DNA of 64,000 nt. Origin: RYN-230 sp963717125. Lineage in GTDB: Bacteria > Actinomycetota > Actinomycetes > Streptosporangiales > Streptosporangiaceae. The notes below the pieces were generated by a model. That model searched no databases and had not been told where the DNA came from. It saw nothing but the letters and a program-made list of their open reading frames with translations. Positions 8,286-16,872 of the stretch are shown here, in pieces (the first letter of the stretch is position 1; the number at the start of each line of letters is the position of its first letter). A program made the translations under genes and the position numbers. The stretch is taken from the NCBI GenBank assembly GCA_963717125.1, contig CAVQVG010000019.1, positions 124,001 through 188,000 of the forward strand, in the 5' to 3' direction.

Positions 8286-9234
8286 TCAGCCGGGTTCCGC
8301 GGGCGCGCCGAGCCGCGCCGCCACCGCGACCAGGTCCCGGGCCGGGCCTGGCGGCTGGGCCGGCCCGGCCCACACCGCGCGCAGCCGCCGGTTCAGGTCG
8401 AGGTCGGGCACCCTGACCACGGCCAGCAGGCCGGCCGCGACCGCTTCCCGCACGGCGAGCAGGCTGAGCACGGCCGGCCCGGCCCCGGCGCGCACCGCCT
8501 GCCGGATGGCGGTGGTGGTGGTCAGCCGCAGCGCGGGCGCGGCCAGCTCGCTGCCCGGGCCGAGGCAGCCGGTGAGCGCGGCGTGCAGTGCCTGCCGGGT
8601 GCCGGACCCTTCCTCCCGTTCCACCAGCGGGGTGGCGGCCAGCTCGGCCGGGCGGACCGGTGACGCGCGGCGCGCCCACGGGTGATCCGGGCGGACCACC
8701 ACGGCCAGCCGGTCGGTGGCGACCACCCGGGACCGCAGCCCGCGCGGCGGCGCAGGCCCCTCGACGAAACCGAGATCCGCGTCGCGCTCGCCGACCAGGG
8801 CGGCCACCGCCTCGCTGTTGGCCGCCACCAACGTCACCTCGGCCGGGGCCCGGCCCGCCTGCTCGTACTCGGCGCGCAGCGCGACCAGCCAGGTGGGCAG
8901 CAGATGCTCGGCCACGGTCAGGCTGGACGCCACCCGGAGCTGGGCGTCCCGGGCCCGGCGCAGGCTGGCGATGCCGGAATCCAGCTCGCCGGCCAGCGCG
9001 AGCAGCGGCGCCGCCCAGTCCACCACCAGCGCCGGCCGGGGTGAGCCGTGACCCGCGCGGGTCACGGTCCAGCAGCACGGTGCCCACCTGCGCTTCCATG
9101 GCCCGCAACCGGGCCGAAGCGGCCTGCTGGCTGATCCCGGCGTGTCGCGCCGCCGCGCCGATGCTGCCGTACCGGGCGACCCCGGCGAAGAGCTCCAGGG
9201 CAGCCAGATCGGGCACATGCGGGCTCAACGGCAC
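8286..9234 (-). pseudogene. LysR-family regulator, split by a +1 frameshift
   Basis: The DNA-binding half is in one frame (LELFAGVARYGSIGAAARHA, ISQQAASARLRAMEAQVGT, LLDRDPRGSRLTPAG), and the effector-binding half is in another (LVVDWAAPLLALAGELDSGI through LGAPAEPG). They join near 9030, in a GGCCGGC run. Removing one base there gives LTPAALVVDW, a normal LysR join of about 315 residues. The total span is one base over a multiple of three. The gene is divergent from the TDT carrier at 9343, the classic LysR layout, so it probably controlled that gene. Either the regulator is inactivated or the base is a consensus error. GTG at 9234 is the likely start. Confidence 0.8.
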
Positions 9235-9342
9235 CCCGTCACAATAATCTGGCCAACGATAGATCACTCACAAGACCCGCTTGTGGGTTGGCAAGGCCAA
9301 GCCGGCTGACCGGGCCGCGCCGCCCGGCCGGAAGCTGGAGCC

Positions 9343-10548
9343 ATGAGCATTGACACCCCAGCCCGGCCCGCCGCGCCGCTGCCCGCCCCCGCCACAGCGG
9401 CCCGGCGTGGCCCGCTCCGCGACCTGGACCGGCCGGCCGACGCCTTCGCCAACCTGGGGCCGAACTGGTTCGCCTCGGTGATGGGCACCGGCATCGTGGC
9501 CACCGCGGCCGCGACGCTACCCGTGGGTTGGCCCGGATTGCGCCCGTTCGGCACCGTGATCTGGCTGCTCGCCGCGCTCTGGCTGGCCGTGCTGGCCGGG
9601 GCCGAGGTCATCCACTGGACCCGGTACCGGCAGGCCGCCCTCGGCCATGCCCGCAACCCGGTCATGGTGCAGTTCTACGGCGCGCCGCCGATGGCTATGC
9701 TCACCGTCGGCGCCGGGGCGCTGCTGCTCGGCCCGGCGCTGATCGGCGCGCACGCGGCGCTGGTCATCGACGCGGTGCTCTGGCCGCTGGGCACGCTCAC
9801 CGGCCTGGCCAGCAGCCTGGCCGTGCCGTACCTGATGATCACCAAACTGCGGGCCGCCCCCGACGCGGCGTTCGGCGGCTGGCTGATGCCGGTCGTGCCG
9901 CCCATGGTCAGCGCGGCCACCGGCGCGCTGCTGGTGCCGCACCTGCCCGCCGGGCAGCTTCGGCTGACCATGCTGCTGGCCTGTTACGCGATGTTCGGCC
10001 TGAGCCTCATCGCCAGCCTGATCATCATCCCGCAGATCTGGCAGCGGCTGGTCCGGCACTCGGTGGGCCCGGCCGTGCTGGTGCCCACGCTGTGGATCGT
10101 GCTCGGCCCGCTGGGCCAGTCCATCACCGCGGCCAACCTGCTCGGCGGGGTCGCCCCGCTGGCCCTGCCGCGCCCCTACAGCACCGCGTTCGCGGTGTTC
10201 GGCGTGGTCTACGGCGTCCCGGTGTGGGGCTTCGCCGCGCTGTGGGCCGCGCTGGCCGCCGCGCTGACCGTGCGGGCCGCCCGGCAGCGGCTGTCGTTCA
10301 GCCTCACCTGGTGGTCGTTCACGTTCCCGGTCGGCACGTGCGTGACCGGCACCGCCGCGCTGGCCAGCCACACCGGCTCGGCCGCGTTCCGCTGGGCCGC
10401 GGTGGCCCTGTACCTGGCCCTGGTGGCGGCCTGGCTGGTGGTGGGCGTGCGCACGGCCCGCGGCGCCTGGCGGGGCGCCCTGCTGCGGCCTCCCGCGCCC
10501 GCCGCGCCCGCCGCCCCCGCGGCGCCCGGCCGGAAATCGTGCCGATGA
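9343..10548 (+). CDS. TDT-family transporter (TehA/Mae1/SSU1 type)
   Basis: The 401-residue protein has ten hydrophobic helices. The opening NLGPNWFASVMGTGIVATAA is the hallmark of the tellurite-resistance/dicarboxylate transporter family, which includes malate channels and sulfite exporters. The ATG at 9343 follows GGAAG at 8 bases. The divergent frameshifted LysR gene upstream is the probable regulator. The tail beyond residue 385 is a 9-bp repeat encoding Pro-Ala-Ala, ending just before the stop. The actual substrate (dicarboxylate, sulfite or tellurite) is not visible from sequence. Confidence 0.88.
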   Translation: MSIDTPARPAAPLPAPATAARRGPLRDLDRPADAFANLGPNWFASVMGTGIVATAAATLPVGWPGLRPFGTVIWLLAALWLAVLAGAEVIHWTRYRQAALGHARNPVMVQFYGAPPMAMLTVGAGALLLGPALIGAHAALVIDAVLWPLGTLTGLASSLAVPYLMITKLRAAPDAAFGGWLMPVVPPMVSAATGALLVPHLPAGQLRLTMLLACYAMFGLSLIASLIIIPQIWQRLVRHSVGPAVLVPTLWIVLGPLGQSITAANLLGGVAPLALPRPYSTAFAVFGVVYGVPVWGFAALWAALAAALTVRAARQRLSFSLTWWSFTFPVGTCVTGTAALASHTGSAAFRWAAVALYLALVAAWLVVGVRTARGAWRGALLRPPAPAAPAAPAAPGRKSCR

Positions 10549-10830
10549 CGTAGCCCGGCTCACCCCGACGGCCGAGTCACACCGGCCCGGCCCGGCTTAG
10601 TCTGATGCTCAGAAGACGGCCGGGAACGGGCAAGTCCCCGAGGGGGGCGGGCGCCGGGCCGGCAGTCCCAGGGATGGCCAGGCATTGGGGGGTGCAGGGC
10701 CGTCCGCACCGGTACCCGTAGCGCGGGTGACACTGGCCATGGTGGTGTGCCAGCACCGGTGGGACAGCTGGCCTGGCGCGCCGTCCCCGCCCAGGCTGCA
10801 CCAGCTCGCCCGGCCGTCTTCTGGCTTCGT

Positions 10831-10856
10831 ATCCGGGTCACCGGGGTGACCCGGAT
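10831..10856. terminator. Hairpin at the end of the response-regulator gene
   Basis: ATCCGGGTCACC pairs perfectly with GGTGACCCGGAT across a 2-base centre. The left arm includes the stop codon of the minus-strand response regulator (10838-10840). It could terminate transcription from the convergent TDT gene and from the kinase/regulator pair. There is no U-run, as is usual in high-GC actinomycetes. The 280 bp between it and the TDT stop hold no supported gene. Confidence 0.6.
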
Positions 10857-11518
10857 AACCCGGTCTCCTTCCGCGGGACCAGCCCGGCGGCCTCGTCGAG
10901 CAGCCCGTACCGGACCGCGTAGGAGGCGGCCTCCAGCCGCGAGTGCACGCCCAGCTTCGTCAGCACCGACTGGACGTGGGTGCGGACGGTGGCCGCGGAC
11001 ACGCCCAGCTTGGTCGCGATTCCGGACGTGTCCAGCCCTTCGACCAGCAGGTCGAGGCATTCCCGCTCGCGGGCGGTGAGGAAGGCGGCCAGCCGGCGGG
11101 CATCGTCGGACCGGGCCCGATCCCGGGCCGGCCGCGGTTTCGGCACGTCCACCACGACCTCGCCGCGCTGCACCCGGTCGATGGCCCGGGTCAGCGCGGC
11201 CACCCCCCGGGTCTTGTGCAGGTAGCCCGACGCGCCCGCTTGCAGCGCCAGCCGGATACCCTCGGTGTCCGGGTCGGCGCTGAGCACGAGGATCTTGGTG
11301 CGGCCGCTGGCCGCCAGCATCGGGCCGATCGCGGCGATCCCGCTGTCCCCGGCGAAATGCCGGTCGATCAGGCACACGTCGGGCTGCTTGCGGCGCACCG
11401 ACTCGATCGTGTCCCGGACGCTGCGGGCCACCGTGACCTGGTACCCACGCTGGATCAGGACGGCCGACATGGCGTCCAGGAATACGCTGTGGTCATCCCC
11501 GATGACTAGCCCGGTCAT
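10838..11518 (-). CDS. LuxR/NarL-type response regulator
   Basis: A 226-residue two-domain regulator. The receiver domain (residues 1-120) has the acidic pair D8/D9, phosphoacceptor D52 (PDVCLIDRHF), Ser in LVLSAD and Lys in YLHKTRG. The output domain (about 145-205) is a LuxR helix-turn-helix with LTARERECLDLLVEGLDTSG and SAATVRTHVQSVLTKLGVHSR. The start overlaps the stop of the kinase gene (ATGA at 11515-11518), so kinase and regulator are one coupled pair. It lies at the end of the polysaccharide block and is a candidate regulator of it. A second LuxR-type regulator is inside that block at 13506-14228. Confidence 0.92.
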   Translation of the reverse strand: MTGLVIGDDHSVFLDAMSAVLIQRGYQVTVARSVRDTIESVRRKQPDVCLIDRHFAGDSGIAAIGPMLAASGRTKILVLSADPDTEGIRLALQAGASGYLHKTRGVAALTRAIDRVQRGEVVVDVPKPRPARDRARSDDARRLAAFLTARERECLDLLVEGLDTSGIATKLGVSAATVRTHVQSVLTKLGVHSRLEAASYAVRYGLLDEAAGLVPRKETGLSGSPR

Positions 11519-12222
11519 GTGCTCACCTGGCTGGTCGGTGCAAGCCCGGGGGGTCGTCCCTCCGGGTCAGAACCGCTCGGGATCACGATCCGCACCAGCG
11601 CGCCGCCGCCCGCCGGGGCCCGCACCTCCAGGCTGCCCCCGCAGGACTCCAGCAGCGTCGTCACCACGCCCAGGCCGAGCGAGGCAGCGCCAGGCGGCCC
11701 GTGGCCGAAGCCGGGACCGTCGTCCAGCACCTCGAGCACGGCCCGTGGCGGCGGCTCGGCCAGCATGGCCACGGTGATCTCCACCCGGCCCGGCCCGGCG
11801 GCGCGGGCCGCGTTGTCCACCACGTTGGTCAGCACCCGCCACAGCAGCACCGGGCTGGCCAGGACGGTGACCTCGGGGCCGGGCCGCAGCAGCACGGCCG
11901 CCTCGTGCGCGATCCGGGCCAGCTGGGCCACCTGGCCGGCCAGCGAGCGCAGGCTGACCTCGCCGACCGCGGTCGCGTGCTCGCGGCCGGGAACCTCGTG
12001 CGCGATGACGTCCAGCAGGCGCGTCATCTCCAGGGACAGCAGTTCCAGCCGGAAGCCCGCGTCCTCCGGCAGGTCCACATCCCCGCGCACTGCTTCGACC
12101 AGGTAGGACAGTGTGGTCATCTGATGTCCCAGATCGTGCAACAGGCCCCGCACGGCAAGCGTGTCCTGAGCGTCAGACCGCCTGCGCCCGCGGCCCCGTC
12201 GCCGGTCGAACGACGGTTCCAC
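11515..12222 (-). CDS. Cytoplasmic sensor histidine kinase without an input domain
   Basis: This 235-residue kinase has a dimerisation/phosphoacceptor helix with GLLHDLGHQMTTLSYLVEAV (His near residue 30) and an ATPase domain with N box NVVDNAARAAG, G1 box LDDGPGFG and G2-like SLGLGVVTTLLESCGG. There is no membrane segment and no PAS or GAF domain, so it either senses a cytosolic partner or receives its signal from another protein. The GTG start at 12222 has a GGGGGG ribosome site. It partners the overlapping downstream response regulator. A 33-nt hairpin lies just upstream of its ribosome site. Confidence 0.87.
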   Translation of the reverse strand: MEPSFDRRRGRGRRRSDAQDTLAVRGLLHDLGHQMTTLSYLVEAVRGDVDLPEDAGFRLELLSLEMTRLLDVIAHEVPGREHATAVGEVSLRSLAGQVAQLARIAHEAAVLLRPGPEVTVLASPVLLWRVLTNVVDNAARAAGPGRVEITVAMLAEPPPRAVLEVLDDGPGFGHGPPGAASLGLGVVTTLLESCGGSLEVRAPAGGGALVRIVIPSGSDPEGRPPGLAPTSQVST

Positions 12223-12241
12223 AGCGTTTCCCCCCGATTTG

Positions 12242-12274
12242 GGAGGTCACGGGCCCGTCACCCCGTGAGCCTCC
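12242..12274 (-). promoter_or_regulatory. Leader hairpin ahead of the histidine-kinase gene
   Basis: On the minus strand GGAGGCTCACGGG pairs with CCCGTGACCTCC, with one bulged base and an 8-nt loop. It ends 10 nt before the GGGGGG ribosome site of the kinase gene. It could terminate read-through from the upstream GT4 gene or act as a leader element. No other conserved feature supports a specific mechanism. Confidence 0.4.
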
Positions 12275-12348
12275 CCACCCCGACTTCTCACCGTCCGGTG
12301 CCAATTCGTTACGGCGTGCCGCATTAGACCCAGTTAACCATGCCCGGC

Positions 12349-13509
12349 CTAGGCAACGGCATACCCACCGGAGTAGGCCGCTACCAGGGCGCAGCGCAGC
12401 GCCTGCTCGCCGAACCGGGTGCCGAGCCGGGCCCGGGCGGTGGCCGCCATCCGGGTCGCGGCGGCGGGTGAGTCGAGCAGGAAGCCGACCGCTTCGGCCA
12501 GCAGTTCGGGGCGGCCCGGCGGGACGAGCAGCCCGGTTTCGCCAGGTATGACCACATCGCCGACCGCGTTCACCGCCGTGGCCACCACCGGGATGCCGCA
12601 CACCATCGCCTCGACCACCGCGGTGGGCAGCCCTTCGTACCGGCTGGGCAGTGCGAACACGTCGAACGCGGGCAGCAGTTCTGGCACGTTGCTGCGCTGG
12701 CCCGCCAGCAGTAGCTGGCCGTCCGGCAGGCTGGCCGCCCGCGCCGCCACCGGCCCGGCCAGTTCCCCGTCGCCGACCCAGACCCCGGTCACCCCGGGCC
12801 GGCCGAGCGCGCGCAACGCGGCCAGGAAGTCTTCCGGCGCCTTCTGGTACGTCAGCCGGCCAACGGCGCCGACCACGGTGGCATCCGCGGGCAGGCCCAG
12901 CTCGGCGCGGGCCGCGAGACGCCGGGCCGCCGCCGGCGGCGGCCCGGCGGCGGCCTGGTCGGCGCCGTCCGCGACCACACCGATGGTGCGCACCCGCTCC
13001 GGGGCGATCAGCCGGCGGCGGACCGCCTCGACCGCCACCCCGGTGCCCACGCAGAGGGCCACGTCGGTGATCCGGCCGAGGCGGCGTTCTATCTGGATGT
13101 AGCCGTGCCGGCGGGCGGCCCCCTGGAACTCGTGGAACGGGAAGCCGTGGTAGGTGTGCACCAGCCGGGGCACCCGGGCGCGGTGCGCAGCCAGCCGGCC
13201 GAGCATGCCCGCCTTGGCGCAGTGCGTGTGGGCCACGTCGAACTGGCGGCGGCGCAGCAGCGCGGTCAGCCGGGCCAGCGTGCGCACGTCGCTGGCGGGC
13301 GCGATGGGCGCGCGCAGCGACGGCTCGACGATGACCTCCAGGCCGGCCGCCACCGCCTCGGCCAGCAGCCCGCCGCCGCTGCCGGTGATGATCGTCATGG
13401 TGAATTCGGCCGGGTCCATGGCCCGCGCCCCGCGCAGCGCGTGCTGGCCCGCCCCGCCTTCCAGCCGGGTGATGACGGTGGCTACCCGGAGCGGCCCGGC
13501 GCCGCTCAT
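12349..13509 (-). CDS. Glycosyltransferase family 4
   Basis: A 386-residue GT-B-fold retaining transferase. The N-terminal acceptor domain starts VATVITRLEGGAGQHALRGA. The C-terminal donor domain has VGAVGRLTYQKAPEDFLAAL and the family signature PSRYEGLPTAVVEAMVCGIPVV, in which the EX7E glutamates bind the nucleotide-sugar. It transfers a hexose-type sugar to a growing glycan in the cytoplasm. Its ATG overlaps the stop of the response-regulator gene (ATGA at 13506-13509), making it the last gene of the coupled polysaccharide run. Donor and acceptor are unknown. Confidence 0.9.
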   Translation of the reverse strand: MSGAGPLRVATVITRLEGGAGQHALRGARAMDPAEFTMTIITGSGGGLLAEAVAAGLEVIVEPSLRAPIAPASDVRTLARLTALLRRRQFDVAHTHCAKAGMLGRLAAHRARVPRLVHTYHGFPFHEFQGAARRHGYIQIERRLGRITDVALCVGTGVAVEAVRRRLIAPERVRTIGVVADGADQAAAGPPPAAARRLAARAELGLPADATVVGAVGRLTYQKAPEDFLAALRALGRPGVTGVWVGDGELAGPVAARAASLPDGQLLLAGQRSNVPELLPAFDVFALPSRYEGLPTAVVEAMVCGIPVVATAVNAVGDVVIPGETGLLVPPGRPELLAEAVGFLLDSPAAATRMAATARARLGTRFGEQALRCALVAAYSGGYAVA

Positions 13510-14228
13510 TCGGCGTGTTCCTCAGGGCGGCGCAGGCCAGCCGCCCGGGCGACCCGGACCGCCTCCAGGCGGCTGTGCACGTCCAGCTTGGCGAAGATGT
13601 TCCGGGTGTGCGTGCGCACCGTATCGGTGGATATGAGCAGATCCTGGGCGATCTGCCGGCCCCGTTTACCGTCCATCATGCACAGCAGCACGTCCCGTTC
13701 CCGGGGGCTGAGCACGTCCAGCAGGTCGTCGTGCTCGCGGGCCCGGCTCACGTCGGCGCGCAGCTCGCGGAGGATCGCGCCGAGCATGTCGGGCGGAAAC
13801 CAGGAGTAACCCTGGCATACCCCGCGGACCACGGTCTCCAGCTCGGCGGCGCCCTGCTCCTTGGCCACCCACGCGGCCACCCCGGCCCGGGCCGCCTCGA
13901 CCGCGTGCCCGATGTTGTGGTCGGCGCTGAGCACCACCACCTTGGCTTCCGGGCGGGCCGCCACCAGCCCTTGCAGGACCTGGCCCGCGGCCGGGCCGAG
14001 CGGCTCCACCTCGATCGTGATGACATCCGGGCGCAGCCCGCGCACGATGTCGAGCAGGTTGGGGTCGGCGGTGGTGCACCGCCCGGCCACCCACAAGTCC
14101 ATGGCGGCGGATAGCCGCGAGGCTAGCGCCTCGGTGACCATCAAATGGTCATCCACGAGCAGTATCCGCACGGGGTCCATGAGCTCACTGTGCACAGTCG
14201 CCACTGGCCCATCTTCACCCAGATACAT
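13506..14228 (-). CDS. LuxR-type response regulator with Glu at the phosphoacceptor position
   Basis: A 240-residue regulator. The receiver (residues 18-140) keeps the acidic pair D26/D27 (LLVDDH), the switch Ser (VVVLSADHN) and the Lys (WVAKEQG). The phosphoacceptor position reads PDVITIEVEP, so Glu73 replaces Asp. Such a change can lock a receiver in an active-like state; that is inference. The output domain has LSPRERDVLLCMMDGKRGRQ and STDTVRTHTRNIFAKLDVHSR. The ATG at 14228 has a GGAGG site at 6-7 bases and overlaps the GT2 gene by 14 bp. It is embedded inside the polysaccharide operon and has no adjacent kinase. Confidence 0.88.
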   Translation of the reverse strand: MYLGEDGPVATVHSELMDPVRILLVDDHLMVTEALASRLSAAMDLWVAGRCTTADPNLLDIVRGLRPDVITIEVEPLGPAAGQVLQGLVAARPEAKVVVLSADHNIGHAVEAARAGVAAWVAKEQGAAELETVVRGVCQGYSWFPPDMLGAILRELRADVSRAREHDDLLDVLSPRERDVLLCMMDGKRGRQIAQDLLISTDTVRTHTRNIFAKLDVHSRLEAVRVARAAGLRRPEEHAE

Positions 14229-15624
14229 GACTAGCCTCCGCCACCCAGCCGGCGTGCCCAGCTCGTCCCTGGTCCCACCGTGATATGAGCCGCCGGCCGG
14301 GCAGGCCGGCGGCGGGGAGTGCTGCCGTGGCGGCGCTGCCCACCGGACGGCGGGCAGGGCTCTTCCAGCGGCCGTTGGACACCGACAACCAGGCCGCCGG
14401 GACCGAGTACAGCGAGATGGCGGCGTCCAGCATGCGCATGAACGGGAAGAACACGGCGAGCAGCAGCAGCCGGGGCTCGCGTTCCAGCACCGAGACCGCG
14501 CACGTGATCAGGAAGTCTGGTAGCAGCACGCCGAGCAGTACCGCGGTCAGCGTGAGGTGCGTGGACACGGCCAGGTGCAGCTCGCCGAACGCGGGCCAGG
14601 ACAGCACCTGGCCGGCCAGCTCCGGCACCAGCAGCACCAGCAGGGCCAGCGGGAGCAGGAAGAACAGCACGCTGGAGGTGATCAGCTCGAGCAGCAGCAG
14701 GACCAGCATGGCGGTGAACAGGTTGGCCCGCGGCGGGTGCCGCCGCACCGTCTGCCACAGCCCGACCGCCCACCGCTTGGTCTGCCGGATGTAGTCGCGC
14801 AGGTTGTCCGGATCCTGGGTGACGGCCACCGCGCGGAGCGTGAAGCCGACCTTGCCCAGCCGCTTCTGGTACACCTCGAACGTCATGTTGAAGTCCTCGA
14901 TGACCAGCCCGGGCGGGTTCATCTCCATGCGCGGCAGCACCCGGGTCCGGTACATGCTGGCGAAACCGGGCACGATCGGCGTCGCGTTGGACCGCAGCCA
15001 CGTCTGGCCGAACTTCAGCGCCCGCTGCCCGACCGCGTAGATCCGGGTGCGGTGGCCGACCAGCACCCGGCCGCTCAGCGACAGCCTGCGGTCGCGGGCC
15101 GTCCGGACGCAGCCGGCCACAGCGACCACCTGCGGGTTGTCGAACATGGGCAGCGCGGCCGCGAAGTAGCCCGGCTGCACCCGGGTGTCCGCGTCCAGCA
15201 GCATGACGACCGGGTACCGCTCGATCAGGCTGAACCTCGCGATGGCCTCCTCGAGCGCGCCGGCCTTGCCGACGTTCTCCCGGGTGCAGATCACCCGGGC
15301 GCCGGACCGGCGGGCGATGGCCGCCGTGTCGTCGGTGGATCCGTCGGAGACGACGTGCACGTTCCGGGCCGGCACCAGGGCCATGATGGCGCGCAGGCTT
15401 TCCGCGATGACCAGCTCCTCGTTGTGCGCTGGGATCAGCACGGCCACGTCGCCGGTGCTCAGCGACGGGCCAGGTTCCGCCTGCCGGGCCGGGGCGGCCC
15501 GCGGCGCGCGGCCGGGGGACCACCGGGCCACGACCGATTCGGCCAGCCGGATCAGGCCGACCGCCCCCCACAGCGCGAAGTTGGCCCCGAGCATCAGGAC
15601 GGCCAGCGCCCACCACGGCATCAT
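14215..15624 (-). CDS. Membrane glycosyltransferase family 2 (processive, poly-GlcNAc/cellulose-synthase-like)
   Basis: A 469-residue enzyme: an N-terminal helix (residues 3-25), a GT-A domain with VAVLIPAHNEE, VVSDGSTDDT, the DxD motif LLDADTRV (D144/D146), VIEDFNMT and the processivity motif QTKRWAVGLW, then about four C-terminal helices. This layout is that of IcaA/PgaC-like synthases, which polymerise and export a beta-linked sugar. The ATG at 15624 overlaps the stop of the GH18 gene (ATGA). A NodB deacetylase lies at the operon start, so a partly deacetylated amino-sugar polymer is plausible but not shown. Confidence 0.9.
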   Translation of the reverse strand: MMPWWALAVLMLGANFALWGAVGLIRLAESVVARWSPGRAPRAAPARQAEPGPSLSTGDVAVLIPAHNEELVIAESLRAIMALVPARNVHVVSDGSTDDTAAIARRSGARVICTRENVGKAGALEEAIARFSLIERYPVVMLLDADTRVQPGYFAAALPMFDNPQVVAVAGCVRTARDRRLSLSGRVLVGHRTRIYAVGQRALKFGQTWLRSNATPIVPGFASMYRTRVLPRMEMNPPGLVIEDFNMTFEVYQKRLGKVGFTLRAVAVTQDPDNLRDYIRQTKRWAVGLWQTVRRHPPRANLFTAMLVLLLLELITSSVLFFLLPLALLVLLVPELAGQVLSWPAFGELHLAVSTHLTLTAVLLGVLLPDFLITCAVSVLEREPRLLLLAVFFPFMRMLDAAISLYSVPAAWLSVSNGRWKSPARRPVGSAATAALPAAGLPGRRLISRWDQGRAGHAGWVAEASHVSG

Positions 15625-16811
15625 GGCCCGGCCTTCGACGTGCTCACCGCGTGCGGACCGGAGGTGGGCAGCACCTGGCTCAGCGCCGGCCAGGTGCCCG
15701 CGTCCTCGTAGCCGTACATCCACAGGTAGACGCCGGCGATCCCGGCCCCCTGGACCAGGTCGAACTTGGCCCGCGAGCTGGCCGCGTTCTCGAACCACAC
15801 GGTGTGCTCGCGCCCGGCCGCGTCGGTGTAACTGAACCACGGCGCCTGGCTGGCCACGTTGTACCGCGGCGGCGCGTGGTACTGCCGGGACAGCCGGAGC
15901 GCCTGCAGCCAGCTGATCGCGGTGCCGTGCCCACCGGACCAGTCGTAGCCGTACAGCGGGATGCCAAGAATGATCTTGCTGGCCGGGATCTGCGTCCTGG
16001 CGTAGCGCAGCACGGCCCGGATCCAGCCGACCGGGGCGATCGGCCCCGGCGGTGAGGTAGCCCAGTGGTAGTCGTAGCCCATCAGCCGCACCTGGTCGGC
16101 CACCCGGCCGATGGCCGCGTAGTCCTGGGCCAGGTTGCGCGAGTCGGTGCCCGCGTTGCTGGTCTTGGCGAACACCGCGACCGACAGCAGCTTGCCGTGC
16201 GCGTGCAGCGCGCCCGCCAGGTCACGGACGAAGGTGCTGAACGCCCTCCGGTCGCCGGCGTGCAAGTTCTCGTAATCGATGTCCACGCCGGCGTAGTCAT
16301 GGCGTTGCACCAGCGAGACGATGTCCGCCACCTGCCGGGCCGTCAGGGCCGGCGAGTGCAGCATCCGGCCCACCGGCTGGTAGGCCCACTTGCCAGCGGT
16401 GATGTTCGCGATGGTCGGCACCACCCGCAGGCCGGCCGCGCGCAGCCGCTGGATGTCCCGGGCCACCGCGGCCGCCTGCCCGGCGGGGTACTGCGTGTCG
16501 ATCTGGCCGTCCGCGCCCAGGCCGTACATCCACGGCGACACCTCGGTCACCGCGTCCCGGTGCGCCAGCACGGTGGCCGTGCCGTGCTGGAAGTTCCAGT
16601 ACGGCATGGACGCCACGACCGTGGTGTGCCGGGCCGCGCCGCCGCGCAGGCTGACCGTGGTTAGCACCACCGCGACCGCCCCCACGAGCACGACGGCCAG
16701 CCACGCGGCCCCGGCCATGGGGCGTCGGGACCCAGCGCGCCGGGACCGGCCGGGCCCCGTTGCTGGCGCCCGGCGGTCAATGCTGTACGCCGTCTTCGTT
16801 GCCCCCGCCAC
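15621..16811 (-). CDS. Membrane-anchored glycoside hydrolase family 18
   Basis: A 396-residue protein: a basic N-terminus, one signal-anchor helix (about residues 33-53), then a TIM-barrel GH18 domain outside the cell. The catalytic motif YAGVDIDYENL gives D177-x-D179-x-E181, all intact. Later barrel strands QVRLMGYDYHW and AGVYLWMYGYED fit spore-coat/YaaH-like GH18 enzymes, which cut beta-1,4 GlcNAc-type polymers. The gene is coupled to the following GT2 synthase (ATGA), suggesting a role in trimming or releasing the polymer. The GTG at 16811 lacks a clear ribosome site. Confidence 0.88.
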   Translation of the reverse strand: MAGATKTAYSIDRRAPATGPGRSRRAGSRRPMAGAAWLAVVLVGAVAVVLTTVSLRGGAARHTTVVASMPYWNFQHGTATVLAHRDAVTEVSPWMYGLGADGQIDTQYPAGQAAAVARDIQRLRAAGLRVVPTIANITAGKWAYQPVGRMLHSPALTARQVADIVSLVQRHDYAGVDIDYENLHAGDRRAFSTFVRDLAGALHAHGKLLSVAVFAKTSNAGTDSRNLAQDYAAIGRVADQVRLMGYDYHWATSPPGPIAPVGWIRAVLRYARTQIPASKIILGIPLYGYDWSGGHGTAISWLQALRLSRQYHAPPRYNVASQAPWFSYTDAAGREHTVWFENAASSRAKFDLVQGAGIAGVYLWMYGYEDAGTWPALSQVLPTSGPHAVSTSKAGP

Positions 16812-16872
16812 CCTGTCTGCCGTCCTATCCAGATCGGCACCTTTTATGCCGTCATGCCCGATGCCGTCCTGA

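Noticed and set aside
7327..9267. Apparent 646-residue fusion of LysR HTH and PPK2
   Set aside because: The frame only links them because the LysR gene is frameshifted; PPK2 has its own ribosome site and start at 8214.
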